DNA from: CAVYXK01 sp963772445
Lineage (GTDB): Bacteria > Pseudomonadota > Alphaproteobacteria > Acetobacterales > Acetobacteraceae
DNA: 64,000 nucleotides
Reading direction: 5' to 3'
Assembly (NCBI GenBank): GCA_963772445.1
Contig: CAVYXK010000001.1
Span: 620,001 to 684,000 of the forward strand
The notes under the pieces were generated by a model. It did not search any database, was not told the DNA's origin, and was given only the letters and a program-made list of their open reading frames with translations. A program made the translations under genes and the position numbers. Positions 16,581-26,040 of the stretch are shown here, piece by piece; the first letter of the stretch is position 1; each line of letters starts with the position of its first letter.

Positions 16581-18387
16581 GCGACACCAAGAATTGACGC
16601 GGCTGCAATATGCTCTGGTGGATCGGGCGCTGCAGCTTGGCTGGGACCGCGCATCGATCGTGGTGATCGACGATGATTTGGGGCGGTCTGGTGCCTCGAT
16701 CGAGGGCCGTCCCGGCTTCCAGCGTCTGGTGGCAGAGGTCGGTCTCGGCCATGTCGGCATTGTGCTGGGGGTGGAGATGTCGCGGCTCGCCCGATCATGC
16801 CGGGATTGGCATCAGCTGCTGGAGATCTGCGCGTTGTTCGACACGTTGATTGCGGATTCCGAAGGCGTGTACGATGCGGGTAATTTTAACGATCGCCTGC
16901 TGCTGGGCTTAAAGGGTACCATGTCTGAGGCCGAACTTCACATCATCAAGGCGCGGATGTTAGAGGGGCGGCGAGCGAAGGCCCGTCGCGGCGAACTCGG
17001 CAAGACGGTACCGATGGGATATCTGCGGCGTCCGTCGGGGGAAGTCGTCCTGGAGCCCGACGAACAGGCGCAGGCGACGATCCGGCTGGTATTCGACCTG
17101 TTCGATCGGTTTCGCACCATTGGCAAGGTGCTGCGCTACTTGGTCGATCATGACATCGGGATGCCGGTGCGCACGCAGGGCGGCACCAACAAGGGCGAGT
17201 TGGAATGGCATCGCCCCAACCGGGTTTCGCTGAATGATCTGTTGCACAATCCGACCTATGCGGGTGTCTACCTATATGGCCGGCGAGCGTCTGATCCACG
17301 CCGGCGCAAACCAGGGCGACCGGGTACTGGACGGCGCTCCAGCCCTCCGGAGGAAGCCGAGGTGTTTCTGCCGGACCGTCTTCCAGCTTACATCAGTTGG
17401 GAACAGTATCAGCGCAATCAAACGCAGCTTCGGTCGAACAAGGCGACGGTCTCTGGAGTGCCACGCGCCGGCCAGGCCTTGCTGTCTGGGCTGCTGATCT
17501 GCCGTCGGTGCGGTCTACGAATGACCGCCCAGTACAACCAAAACGGCACCGCTCCGCGCTACGTATGTATCCACTTGGCCAGCGACTACGCTGGACCGGT
17601 CTGCCAGACGCTCAAGGCGGCGCCGCTTGATGCTCTGATAAGCCGGCTTGTGGTGGAGACGCTCGAGCCGGCTGCGCTGGAGGTAAGCTTGCTGGCGGCC
17701 GGCGAGCTGGAACGCGAGCGCGCGGCGCTGGACGCTCAGTGGCGCCATCGGCTCGAACGAGCAGGCTACCAGGCGCAACGAGCCCGCCGGCAATTCGATG
17801 CCATAGAACCGGAGAACCGACTGGTGGGCCGTACTCTCGAACGCCAATGGGAGCAGGCGCTGGCCGAGCAGGCACGCCTGGCAGGGGACTATGAACGTTT
17901 CCAGCGTGACCAGCCGCGGAGCTTGACCGCAGCCGAAGTTGCAGGAATTCGCCAACTGGCACACGACTTACCCGGCGTCTGGGCAGCCGCCACTCAGGAA
18001 GAGCGACAAGCCCTGGTTCGCCTGCTGCTCGAACGGGTGTTGGTTGAAGTCATCGACGGCACGGAGCAAGTCCGCGTGAGCTGTCATTGGCACGGTGGCC
18101 ACCAAACCTCGCACCAGCTGGTTCGACCGGTTGCTCGTCTCGACCAACTCAGCACTTACCACCAACTGACCGCCCGTGCAGCCGAGCTGCGGCGTGCTGG
18201 GAAGCGCCATGCAGCGATCGCGGAAATCCTCAACCAGGAAGGTTGGCGACCACCTAAGCGACGTGACACATTCACCGCGTTGATGGTTAAGCGTCTCCTC
18301 AGCAAAGTCGGGATGTTTGAGCTTGAACAGAGCTCCCAAGACTGGAAGCTCACCCAGACCCGGCAAAGCGTTGTCCGCGTTAACTGA
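16462..18387 (+). CDS. Large serine recombinase
   Basis: About 641 aa from ATG 16462. The catalytic resolvase domain begins RMAIVYIRQSTLQQVERHQE with the nucleophilic Ser in RQS, followed by GRSGASIEGRPGFQRL, EMSRLARSCRDWHQL and LLLGLKGTMSEAELH. Next come the recombinase domain (NDLLHNPTYAGVYLYGRR), a zinc ribbon (CRRCGLRM with a later VCIH and VCQ) and a C-terminal coiled-coil/HTH region. The stop at 18387 lies 66 bp outside the element in antisense cpaC sequence, so the last ~22 residues are a fusion created by insertion. Confidence 0.9.
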   Translation: MVSEVWCPAPHGMVSDKIHRRHRERMAIVYIRQSTLQQVERHQELTRLQYALVDRALQLGWDRASIVVIDDDLGRSGASIEGRPGFQRLVAEVGLGHVGIVLGVEMSRLARSCRDWHQLLEICALFDTLIADSEGVYDAGNFNDRLLLGLKGTMSEAELHIIKARMLEGRRAKARRGELGKTVPMGYLRRPSGEVVLEPDEQAQATIRLVFDLFDRFRTIGKVLRYLVDHDIGMPVRTQGGTNKGELEWHRPNRVSLNDLLHNPTYAGVYLYGRRASDPRRRKPGRPGTGRRSSPPEEAEVFLPDRLPAYISWEQYQRNQTQLRSNKATVSGVPRAGQALLSGLLICRRCGLRMTAQYNQNGTAPRYVCIHLASDYAGPVCQTLKAAPLDALISRLVVETLEPAALEVSLLAAGELERERAALDAQWRHRLERAGYQAQRARRQFDAIEPENRLVGRTLERQWEQALAEQARLAGDYERFQRDQPRSLTAAEVAGIRQLAHDLPGVWAAATQEERQALVRLLLERVLVEVIDGTEQVRVSCHWHGGHQTSHQLVRPVARLDQLSTYHQLTARAAELRRAGKRHAAIAEILNQEGWRPPKRRDTFTALMVKRLLSKVGMFELEQSSQDWKLTQTRQSVVRVN

Positions 18388-19941
18388 GGTTCTCTGCAGC
18401 AGGCCGGCAATGGCGAAACTCTGCCCGCTGCCCAGCTCTATCGTCGTCTCCGCCCGCCGCACGGTCAGTGCGGGAATCGTCAGCGTTCCGCCGGCCAGGG
18501 GTATGTTGATGGCGCCGTTCTGGGAAAGCTGGCTGACCTCTGGCCGCACGCGCAGATTGAGCCGGGTCGGCGACAGCACTGTTGGTATCATCACCAGGCT
18601 GACGCCGAACGCCTTGTACTCGACCGTGATTGTGGTCGAGCCATTGTTCCCGTTCCCCGCCACCGGGACTGGAAACTCGCCACCGGCCAGGAAGCTCGCG
18701 GTTTCGCCCGACAGCACGGTCAGATTCGGCTCAGCGAGGAGAGTTGCGAGCTGATCCTGCGCGAGCGCATCGATAATGCCATTGAAGTTGATGCCCTGGC
18801 ATTGCACGGACAAGGGTATCCCAACCGGCCCGCCGAGCATGCTGGCCGCACACGCGGCCGTGGCGAGCGTCCCTGTGGTGCCGGCCACAGTGCCAGGCAG
18901 GTTCAGCGTCGTCGCGGGAAGCCTACCGATGCTCCCGATTGTGCCCAAGGCCTGCCAGTTAATTCCCAACTGCCGTGTGATTTGCCGGTCGATCTCCGCG
19001 ATGCGCACCTGGACATTGACCTGAATGCCGCCCAGCACCATGAGCTGATCGATCACGCTGGCCTTCTCGCCGATATAGGCGCGGGCGATCGCGTTCGCCT
19101 GCTGCGCCGCCATCGCGTTGGGAACGGTGCCGGTGAGAGTGACTTCGGTGCCCGTCGCGCGGACCCGCACGCCCTGCGCCCCGGTGACCGACTGGGCGAT
19201 GCTGCCCTCGATCGCCCGCGCGGTCGCGGCGCTGACCATGGCGGGGCCGGACGGTGCCGGCGCAACCTGCGGGATCCCCGCGGTGGCCGGACGGCCCGCA
19301 CCCGGCGTGACCCGTATATTGTCCTGTACGATCGCCACGCCGGCTTGGTTCGTGGCGATCACCGTGGTTTGGCCGGGCGCCACACCCATCAGAAACAGGC
19401 TGGTCGGCGAGGCGGGCTGCACCCGTGCGATCGTCGGATCGGCCGAGAGCACGGTCGCCGCCGGTTGCGACAGATGCAACAGCACGCCGGTGCCCGCCGC
19501 GATCGAGAGCGACTGGTTCAGCGGCATCACCGGCTGCGGGACCGGCGCAGGCGCGGCCGGCACCTGAGCCAGCGGCTGGCCGCTCAGCACCTGCTCCAGC
19601 GGCTTGACGCCTGGGCCCTGAGCCGGCAAGTCCGGCGAGGCGGCCCGGGCCGACTGCATCAAAGCTGTGGCCAGCAGCAAGAGCCAAAGCCACCCTCGTG
19701 ATACTCGGTGATACCTAGCACCAGTCAGCCATCTGGGAGAGCCGGCTAACTTATTGATTTCACTGGTGCCGACGCTCGGATTTGAACCGAGGGCCTACTG
19801 ATTACGAAGCAACCGGGATGGCGTTTCAGGCCGTTTCCACCCGTCCGCCGAGGCACCGATAACCCATTGACTAATCCAGATATTCGGCATCAGTAGGTTT
19901 CTGCTTGTCTCCCCACGTTGCCGTGCTTATCATCGCCGTCC

Positions 19942-19963
19942 GGTCACTAGCCGGTCACTAAAC
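19942..19963. promoter_or_regulatory. Possible integrase arm-type sites, left
   Basis: GGTCACTAGCCGGTCACTAA holds two GGTCACTA units 11 bp apart just inside the left island repeat, overlapping the stop of the island gene. A near-identical pair lies just inside the other end at 22347-22369. Their paired position suggests arm-type or excisionase binding sites; this is inference. Confidence 0.5.
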
Positions 19964-21794
19964 CCGCGCGGAGGGCGGAATGAAGCAGAGCCGCCCGCCA
20001 AGATGCTAAGTCAGTGACAGCCAGCCAAAAACCCGGAAGTTTGCGAGCACCGTCAGTAAAGTCCATATCCTGGATCCCCAAAAACGTGGGATCCGTAAAC
20101 GCGAACTGCAGCATGACACCGACGGTTTTGGCCATCTTTAGCTGATTGACAAGACGATCGTGTAAGCCAATCAAAACGTTAACCCCGACCCAGCCGTTCT
20201 CGACACGTTTTGTAATCGAATTGGGAGGCAAATCCGCCCTGTTGCCATCGATCCACAAAGAGATTGCGGACATCTGCGATGCTTCAGCCTGGTGCCCTTG
20301 CGGATCAAACATGGCAAGCATTCCAAGGCGGCTGGGATGTTCGCACACGAGTATAAACTTCTGTGTGCCCGAAACAGTATCTCGTTGCCCTTTGAGGTAA
20401 AGACCTTGGGGGAAGCTCTCTATGCTCCACGTCGTCTTGGTCTCCCCGTCATTGACGACCCCAAGGGCACTAAGCCGACTCTCCGGAATGACAAGCATCT
20501 CGTCCTTACCAGCCTCTGTCATTTCGGTGAACAATTGGGTATCCACCCCCATGTCTCGGATATATTGAACCACTGCTGCCGACACGATCTGCGCCCGATC
20601 ACTGTCCGTAGCATCGGGAGCTAGTGGGTAGAATCGGTGGACGCCATAAGTGCCCTGTGACAGGTAGCGGAATTGCCCACCGAGGAACGTCAGCGCACAG
20701 GCGCTCAGGCAACTGCCAGGCTTGTATCCAAACTGGTTGTCAGCCTTTATATCGATTTCTGTGGCGAAGCGATGGTCTCTGATGAGCCTCCCGAGTTTCA
20801 TCCCAGCAAACAGGTCCCCGCCGGGCGAGTTAAGGTGAACGGACGACCCATCCGGGATGTGGTTCGTCGAAATTAGCTCAGCAAACCGCCGCGGAGCGTC
20901 GTCGTCGATCACGCCATCTGCCCAAATTTCCCAATGGACCCCCAAGGCAATGGCGACCGGCCCCGTTGTGTGCTCTACGTCAAAACGCATGATTTGCTGC
21001 AATGATTGCTTGACGGTCCGCTGCGGCGGTGGCTGCTGCTGCGGCTGCTTTGGTGACTGCTGCGGCCACTGGATGAAAGCAAGAGCCGCAGCGAGCACGA
21101 CAAGGGTGGCAATAGCGATGGTCTTCATGTGTGCCCCCCGCTTGCCACTGCGCTGTTGTGGTTTCGCCCAGTCCGCCCCTTCCGATTGCCGGGTCTTGTC
21201 CTGCCGCGGCCCCACAGACGCCAGCTCCTCCTGCAAGCGATCGAAAGCATCATCCGAAGCACGCCAGCAGCGGCCATCTGCGCTGACCACCCATGACACC
21301 TGATCTTCGCCCTTCGGCGGGGGCGGGCGGTACTCTGGGAAGTCATCGCTTTCTTGCTGCCGACGCTCACGACGCTGCTGGATGACGCCCCACACGACCC
21401 AGACCCCGAGAACCGAAAATAAAATACCCAGCGTATCGAACGTCGGAACTAAATCGGGGCGCGCCAGCCAGCCGGCCCCGATCGCCACCAGAAAAAGCAA
21501 TGGTCCCCAAAGAAACCGCAGCAACAGGCCGATGATCACAGCGACGATCGCCGCTGGCAGCCACCCTAGCCCTACACCGGACAGAAAACCGTATGTCGCA
21601 ATGCAGTAAATCCACAGGCCCACGAACAGCAGAAGACCGACAATCCCACCGATGACGTAACCGACCCTGGCGTACCAACGCTTTTGCACTGTGGCCCGCT
21701 CCACGGCTCGACTTTGTCGGCAATGAACCCGAACTGCTCCAGGTGCGCGATCAGCCGCTCCCGCCGCGACCCGAACCATGAAAGCTGTCCGCAT
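19947..21794 (-). CDS. Membrane-anchored ClpP-like (COG3904-type) serine protease homologue
   Basis: 615 aa in one open frame. Residues ~40-145 hold about four transmembrane helices (YVIGGIVGLLLFVGLWIYCI, LPAAIVAVIIGLLLRFLW, and two more). A charged linker (~150-210) leads to a second hydrophobic segment (MKTIAIATLVVLAAALAF) and a Gln/Pro-rich stretch. The rest resembles ClpP/crotonase-fold exported proteases: VHLNSPGGDLFAGMKLGRLI, then SCLSACALTFLGG with the likely nucleophile Ser, and YGVHRFY with the likely His. Alternative starts are GTG 21689 or, as a separate protein, ATG 21128 (GGGGGG upstream). It is the only evident cargo of the tRNA-Thr island; its target is unknown. Confidence 0.65.
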   Translation of the reverse strand: MRTAFMVRVAAGAADRAPGAVRVHCRQSRAVERATVQKRWYARVGYVIGGIVGLLLFVGLWIYCIATYGFLSGVGLGWLPAAIVAVIIGLLLRFLWGPLLFLVAIGAGWLARPDLVPTFDTLGILFSVLGVWVVWGVIQQRRERRQQESDDFPEYRPPPPKGEDQVSWVVSADGRCWRASDDAFDRLQEELASVGPRQDKTRQSEGADWAKPQQRSGKRGAHMKTIAIATLVVLAAALAFIQWPQQSPKQPQQQPPPQRTVKQSLQQIMRFDVEHTTGPVAIALGVHWEIWADGVIDDDAPRRFAELISTNHIPDGSSVHLNSPGGDLFAGMKLGRLIRDHRFATEIDIKADNQFGYKPGSCLSACALTFLGGQFRYLSQGTYGVHRFYPLAPDATDSDRAQIVSAAVVQYIRDMGVDTQLFTEMTEAGKDEMLVIPESRLSALGVVNDGETKTTWSIESFPQGLYLKGQRDTVSGTQKFILVCEHPSRLGMLAMFDPQGHQAEASQMSAISLWIDGNRADLPPNSITKRVENGWVGVNVLIGLHDRLVNQLKMAKTVGVMLQFAFTDPTFLGIQDMDFTDGARKLPGFWLAVTDLASWRAALLHSALRAGLVTG

Positions 21795-22424
21795 CGCCGG
21801 CTGTTCACGCCGATATCACGATCGGATAACGATGCTCAAGGAAAATGGGGAGTGCGGGCGGAGCTGCGCGTTCTTCCACGCCGGATCATACGCCAGGCAT
21901 TGGCGGTTCATCGGCTTTTCCGCCCATGGTCGCCGTGGTCGCCGGCGCCCTGGCCGAAGGCTCGTCCAGAAATTCGGCCGCCCCACCCGGCCAGCAATTT
22001 TCCGGGAAAAACACGCAAGGGGTGGGGTCTCGAAATCGAAGGCCGGGTCCCGATAGGGGCTCGGCTGCCAGCGGGCGCCGCGCGGCCCGGGCGCTAGGAA
22101 GGACGCTAGGGCTGGCTGGGGCCCCGCCGGGGGGGCGCGGGGGCGCCGGAGGCGCTGGCGGGTTTCTGTGGCGCGGCAGCGGCCCGGTTTTGCGTGCCCC
22201 TGGGAGCGAGGAAGGCAGGCCGCGATCACCACGCCGGTCCCGACGGTCGATGGCGGCGGATGCGGGCACGACGCCAGCGGCGCGGCTTCGCAAGGGCAGG
22301 GACAGGCGTTCGCGGGGCAGCGGAAGCCCCCTTGACAATGGCTAACGGTCACTAGCCAGGTCACTAAACTCCGTTCTCGGCCGCTCCGAAGCCTGCTCTG
22401 GAAGCGCTAACTGATTGATTTCGT
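21795..22424. other. Island DNA without a supported gene
   Basis: About 630 bp between the ClpP-like gene and the tRNA. The stretch 22040-22340 is extremely GC-rich, with open frames on all strands that look compositional only. No integrase fragment or known motif was recognised. The arm-like repeat at 22347-22369 is listed separately. Confidence 0.5.
22347..22369. promoter_or_regulatory. Possible integrase arm-type sites, right
   Basis: GGTCACTAGCCAGGTCACTA followed by AAC matches the left-end pair at 19942-19963 with one inserted base. It is located 55 bp inside the tRNA-side end of the island. Confidence 0.5.
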
Positions 22425-22499
<75 letters not shown>

Positions 22500-22635
22500 G
22501 GCCAAGTTGCCGCGGGCGGCACGGTATACTCCCCCGCCGCAAAGTCCCGCAACTTGCCATAGCCGCTCCCCCACGCGTGCCTCTCCCGAAGCCGGTAAAG
22601 GGAGATGACGTCCGTCCCGTGCGACCGCGCCCGCC

Positions 22636-23358
22636 TCAATACCGCCGCAGCAGCGCCACCAGACGCCCTTGCACGCGCACCCGATCGGCCGGGAAAATCC
22701 GCGTTTCGTGGCGGGGATTAGCCGGCTCCAATGCGATGGAATTCCCACGGCGGCGCAGGCGCTTCAGGGTCACCTCCATCTCATCCACCAGCGCTACGAC
22801 AATCTGGCCGTTCTCCGCCGTCTCCTCCTTGCGGATGATCACTGTATCGCCGTCGAAGATCCCGGCATCCACCATGGAGTCCCCAGCCACTTCCAGCCCG
22901 TAATGCTCGCCGCTGCTGAGCAACGCCATCGGCACATCGATCAGCGTGCCGCTGTCGCGCAGCGCCTCGATCGGCAGGCCGGCGGCGATCCGGCCGTACA
23001 TCGGCATCTGCACTGCCGCCGCGTCGTTAGCCGTGCGTACGCCGGGAAGCCGCGCGGAGAAATCGCCGCGGATCACGTTGGGCGCGAAGCCGGCAACCGC
23101 CCGCTCCCCGCCGCTTTCAGCCTGCGCCGCGCGTGCCTGCATGTCGTCCGGCAGGCGTATCACCTCCAGCGCCCGCGCCCGGTGGTGTCGGCGCTGCAGG
23201 AAGCCGCGTTCCTCCAGTGCCGAGATCAGGCGGTGGATCCCCGATTTCGACTTCAGGTCCAGCGCGTCCTTCATCTCCTCGAAACTAGGTGAGAAGCCGG
23301 TCTGCTTCAGGTGCCGGTCGATGAAGACGAGCAATTCGTGTTGCTTGCGGGTCAGCAT
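22636..23358 (-). CDS. lexA: LexA SOS repressor
   Basis: 240 aa. The N-terminal winged helix starts MLTRKQHELLVFIDRHLKQTGFSPSFEEM with the recognition helix SKSGIHRLISALEERGF. The C-terminal S24 domain has the Ala-Gly self-cleavage site in MYGRIAAGLPIEA, the catalytic Ser in LEVAGDSMVDAGI and the Lys in ALVDEMEVTLKRL. RecA-stimulated autocleavage derepresses SOS genes. An alphaproteobacterial SOS box lies upstream at 23464-23478, suggesting autoregulation. Confidence 0.97.
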   Translation of the reverse strand: MLTRKQHELLVFIDRHLKQTGFSPSFEEMKDALDLKSKSGIHRLISALEERGFLQRRHHRARALEVIRLPDDMQARAAQAESGGERAVAGFAPNVIRGDFSARLPGVRTANDAAAVQMPMYGRIAAGLPIEALRDSGTLIDVPMALLSSGEHYGLEVAGDSMVDAGIFDGDTVIIRKEETAENGQIVVALVDEMEVTLKRLRRRGNSIALEPANPRHETRIFPADRVRVQGRLVALLRRY

Positions 23359-23463
23359 GGCGGGCGATGATCCCCTCGCTTAGAAACGCGGCGGACGAAC
23401 CGAAAGACCCGAGCACCCACATCGGGCGCAGGCCCTCGGAACAAATAGGCAACGACAAGCGTC

Positions 23464-23478
23464 GTTCTATGTTGGTTC
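23464..23478. promoter_or_regulatory. SOS box GTTC-N7-GTTC
   Basis: GTTCTATGTTGGTTC is an exact match to the alphaproteobacterial LexA site (direct repeat GTTC-N7-GTTC). It is 106 bp upstream of the lexA start. A second, one-mismatch site in the opposite orientation (GAACAAATAGGCAAC) lies near 23438-23452. Both sit between moeA and lexA, so lexA is the likely target. Confidence 0.8.
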
Positions 23479-23525
23479 GCGCCGCGCCGTCAAGCCTTAG
23501 CCGCGAGAAGGTTGAGAAATCGGCC

Positions 23526-24731
23526 TCACAGGCCAAGCGAATCGAGTCGAATCACTTCGACCGGCGCTCCCTCGGGCAGCGGCGGCGCATGCGGCGCCCG
23601 CAGGATCAGTGCGTCGGCCAGCGCCAAACGACGCAGCATCGCCGAATCCTGCACCGGGAACGGGGTGGCCACCAGCTCCCCCGCCGGACCTCGGGAGAGA
23701 GTGGCCCGCAGATGATCAGCCCGCCCGTCGTTTGGCCCCAAGGCGTTGCCAAGCACTGCCGCGCTCACCGGGGGTCGCTCGTCGGGGAGGCCCAACATGC
23801 GGGCGAGGGCCGGCAACACGAACAGGATCGCGCAAATCAGGGCGGAGACCGGGTTGCCCGGCAGCCCGATCACCGGTACCGGCCCCAGCCGGCCAAACAC
23901 CAACGGCTTACCTGGCCGCATCGCGATCTTCCAGAAATCCACCTCCAGACCACGCGATTTCAGCCCCTCGATAACCAGGTCGTGGTCTCCCACACTGGCG
24001 CCGCCGGTGGTCAGCAACATGTCGGCGCCGGCGGCGGCATCGGCCACCGCGGCGATTGCAGCGAGGTCGTCCCGCGCCACCGGCAGCACCATCGGCTCGC
24101 CGCCGGCGGCGCGCACGAGGGCTGCCAGCGCATGGGAGTTAGAGCTGACAATGCCGCCCGGCGGCAACGGTTCGCCGGGCAGCGCGATCTCGTCGCCGGT
24201 CGCCAGTACCGCGATGCGCGGGCGGCGGTGGACGGTGAGCCACGGATGGTTGGCGGCGGCCGCCAAGCCAACGTCGCGCGCAGTCAGCCGGCGACCGACG
24301 GGCACCACCACGTCGCCGGCGGCAAAGTCCTGGCCGGCGCGGCGGATATGGCGGCCCGCGCGCACCGTCTCATTCACCTGCATCGTCTCACCCGTGCGGG
24401 TTGCGTCCTCCTGCAGCAGGATTGCTTCTGCTCCCACCGGCACGATGCTGCCGGTGAAGATGCGCACCGCCTCGCCGGGACCGACACAGCCGTCGAACGG
24501 ACGTCCCGCTGGGGCGCTGCCGATCACGCGCAGAACCGCGCCCTCGGTCCCGTCGTCGGCACGAATGGCGTAGCCGTCCATAGCAGAGACATCGGCTGGC
24601 GGCTGCGTCAGCCGGGCGATCACCGGCGTGGCCGTGACCCGTCCCCACGCGTCTGTCAACGCAACGACCTCGGCCGTGGTGGGACGCAACTCTGCCAGGA
24701 TCCGCTGCCGGGCTTCTTCAACGCTGATCAT
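23526..24731 (-). CDS. moeA: Molybdopterin molybdenumtransferase MoeA
   Basis: 401 aa; inserts molybdate into adenylylated molybdopterin to make Mo-cofactor. The start ATG 24731 is preceded by GGAGGT (24733-24738). Motifs include DVSAMDGYAIRADD, GAEAILLQEDA, VLATGDEI, LTTGGASVGDHD and IGLPGNPVSA. Mo-cofactor use is supported by mobA at 32.6-33.1 kb and a molybdenum oxidoreductase at 42.2-44.4 kb. It is read away from the methyltransferase gene by 41 bp on the same strand and may be co-transcribed. Confidence 0.95.
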   Translation of the reverse strand: MISVEEARQRILAELRPTTAEVVALTDAWGRVTATPVIARLTQPPADVSAMDGYAIRADDGTEGAVLRVIGSAPAGRPFDGCVGPGEAVRIFTGSIVPVGAEAILLQEDATRTGETMQVNETVRAGRHIRRAGQDFAAGDVVVPVGRRLTARDVGLAAAANHPWLTVHRRPRIAVLATGDEIALPGEPLPPGGIVSSNSHALAALVRAAGGEPMVLPVARDDLAAIAAVADAAAGADMLLTTGGASVGDHDLVIEGLKSRGLEVDFWKIAMRPGKPLVFGRLGPVPVIGLPGNPVSALICAILFVLPALARMLGLPDERPPVSAAVLGNALGPNDGRADHLRATLSRGPAGELVATPFPVQDSAMLRRLALADALILRAPHAPPLPEGAPVEVIRLDSLGL

Positions 24732-24772
24732 GCGTACCTCCTGCCAGTCTTTTCCATGCGATCGGTCCGCGC

Positions 24773-26017
24773 TCACGGCGGCGCCAAAAGGAACAGCCGG
24801 TTCACATGCTCGAACGAGGCAAAGGTGGTGCGCCACTCGCGGGCGAACACCTCGCGGCTAGCGCCTCGAGCCAGCAGCGCCGCCTCGATCTCACCGACGC
24901 TGCGCCTGCCGTCGATCAGCCCCAGGATCGCTCCCGCCATCGGCGGCACCGGCTGCGGCAGCCGAAGCCCGTTCAGCACCATCGTCAGCGTGCCGTCGGC
25001 TTGGATGAAGCGGGCGATGTCCGCCCCGCGCCCCTCGCGCGTGGTCGGCACGGCCGCCGGGTCCATCGGATCGGCACGCGCCGGTAGCTGGCCGCTGTGG
25101 ACGCAATAGACGACATGCATGCTGATGTTGCCGGCAAGCGCCTCGGCCAGTGCCGCGCGGGCAAGCGGGTCGAGCGACTCGGCACGCGCGCGCAGCCGCG
25201 GGTCGGGCAGCAACAGGGTGGGGTCGTAGCGCACGGGCTCGACCCAGCACACCGGCTCCAGCCCGACGCCCGCCAGCAACGCGGCTAGCTCCGGCACGGT
25301 GAAGGCCCGGTCGCGTGGATTGAGCAACAGATCGAACACGCCGGCATCGCCGCCGATGACATGGTCGCGCACATGCTGGTTGAAGCGGAACCACGCGGTG
25401 TCCGGCAGGTGCCGCAGCACGCGCCGCGCGGTGTCGAGCCGCGCCGCGATCGGCTGTTCCGGGGGGGCCAGCAGGCGCAGTGCGTCCTGCACCATGTAGA
25501 CCCCCGTGCGCCCATGCGGCGCATACACCATCAAGCCGAGCCCGCCGCCCGGCGCCAGCACCGAGAGCAGCGCGCGTAGCCCCTCGGCTGGATCCGGCAG
25601 GTGGTGAAGCACGCCGCAGCAATCCACATAGTCGAATGGCCCAAGCCCCGAACTGGGCAGATCGAGCAGCGAGCGTTGTTCCCAGACGATGTTGGTCAAT
25701 CGCCGTGCGGCAGCACGCGCCTGCGCTACACGCAACGAGGCGGCGGACCGATCCAGCCATGTGACGGTGCCCGGTCGATCGGCTGCCGCAAGCTGCTGCG
25801 CTAGCATGATCGTTGCATCTCCGGTACCACCCCCGGCGATCAGGGCGTTGAGCGGTCTGCCTGCCGGGCGGCGTGAGCCGAAGATCCAGTGGTCGATCTC
25901 GTGCAGATGGCCGGGGCTGCCGATGATCAGCTTCTTCGCCTCGTCGCGTGGGTCGCGCGGCGGATAAGGCAGCGCCTCGTACTGGGCGGCGAGCAATGCG
26001 TCGGTTGCGTCGGTCAT
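24773..26017 (-). CDS. Class I SAM-dependent methyltransferase
   Basis: 414 aa. The N-terminal YEALPYPPRDP motif and the SAM site NALIAGGGTGDATIMLAQQL, followed by DYVDCCGVLHHLPDPAEGL, mark a Rossmann-fold methyltransferase. Residues ~240-414 form an additional C-terminal region ending in a winged-helix-like stretch (GLIDGRRSVGEIEAALLARG). The substrate is not readable; proteins of this build are usually annotated only as methyltransferases. It is transcribed toward moeA and divergently from the SpoU gene, with only 23 bp between starts. Confidence 0.85.
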   Translation of the reverse strand: MTDATDALLAAQYEALPYPPRDPRDEAKKLIIGSPGHLHEIDHWIFGSRRPAGRPLNALIAGGGTGDATIMLAQQLAAADRPGTVTWLDRSAASLRVAQARAAARRLTNIVWEQRSLLDLPSSGLGPFDYVDCCGVLHHLPDPAEGLRALLSVLAPGGGLGLMVYAPHGRTGVYMVQDALRLLAPPEQPIAARLDTARRVLRHLPDTAWFRFNQHVRDHVIGGDAGVFDLLLNPRDRAFTVPELAALLAGVGLEPVCWVEPVRYDPTLLLPDPRLRARAESLDPLARAALAEALAGNISMHVVYCVHSGQLPARADPMDPAAVPTTREGRGADIARFIQADGTLTMVLNGLRLPQPVPPMAGAILGLIDGRRSVGEIEAALLARGASREVFAREWRTTFASFEHVNRLFLLAPP

Positions 26018-26040
26018 GCGCGAGGCATAGACCGGCCACC

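Larger units (their letters stand above)
15871..18321 (+). mobile_element. Chimeric IS4-end / serine-recombinase element (copy 1, complete)
   Basis: The element is flanked by 9-bp direct repeats CTTGAACAG (15862-15870 and 18322-18330) in cpaC. Its termini CTCAAGACTCCCCTCATTTA and, read inward from the right, CTCAAACATCCCGACTTTGC are imperfect inverted repeats. The left end carries the C-terminus of an IS4-type transposase, and the rest a full serine recombinase. A second, truncated copy sits at 57137-61076 and is nearly identical over ~1.05 kb. The 9-bp duplication suggests DDE-type transposition of the whole unit. Confidence 0.8.
15661..19680 (-). pseudogene. cpaC: CpaC outer-membrane secretin, split by a mobile element
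   Basis: The N-terminal part (18322-19680) has a signal peptide (WLWLLLLATALMQSARAA), a BON-like and POTRA-type region (SIAQSVTGAQGVRVRATGTEVTLTG) and the secretin domain (LLAEPNLTVLSGETASFLAGGEFPVPV, LNLRVRPEVSQL). The C-terminus (15661-15870) continues NSFQRGDSELVIIVTPYVVQPV to the stop. Removing 15871-18330, which includes one copy of a 9-bp duplication, joins GALFK to SNSFQRG in frame. The start is unclear: no ATG is in frame upstream, only TTG 19680 inside the signal peptide, and the region runs into the tRNA-Thr island repeat. Confidence 0.9.

Noticed and set aside
19764..19808. A second tRNA-Thr gene
   Set aside because: Only the 3' half is present; the 5' half needed for a cloverleaf is absent. 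It is the attachment-site duplication.
22040..22340. Pro/Arg/Gly-rich proteins in the GC-rich part of the island
   Set aside because: Open frames on several strands at once, low complexity, no start context or homology.
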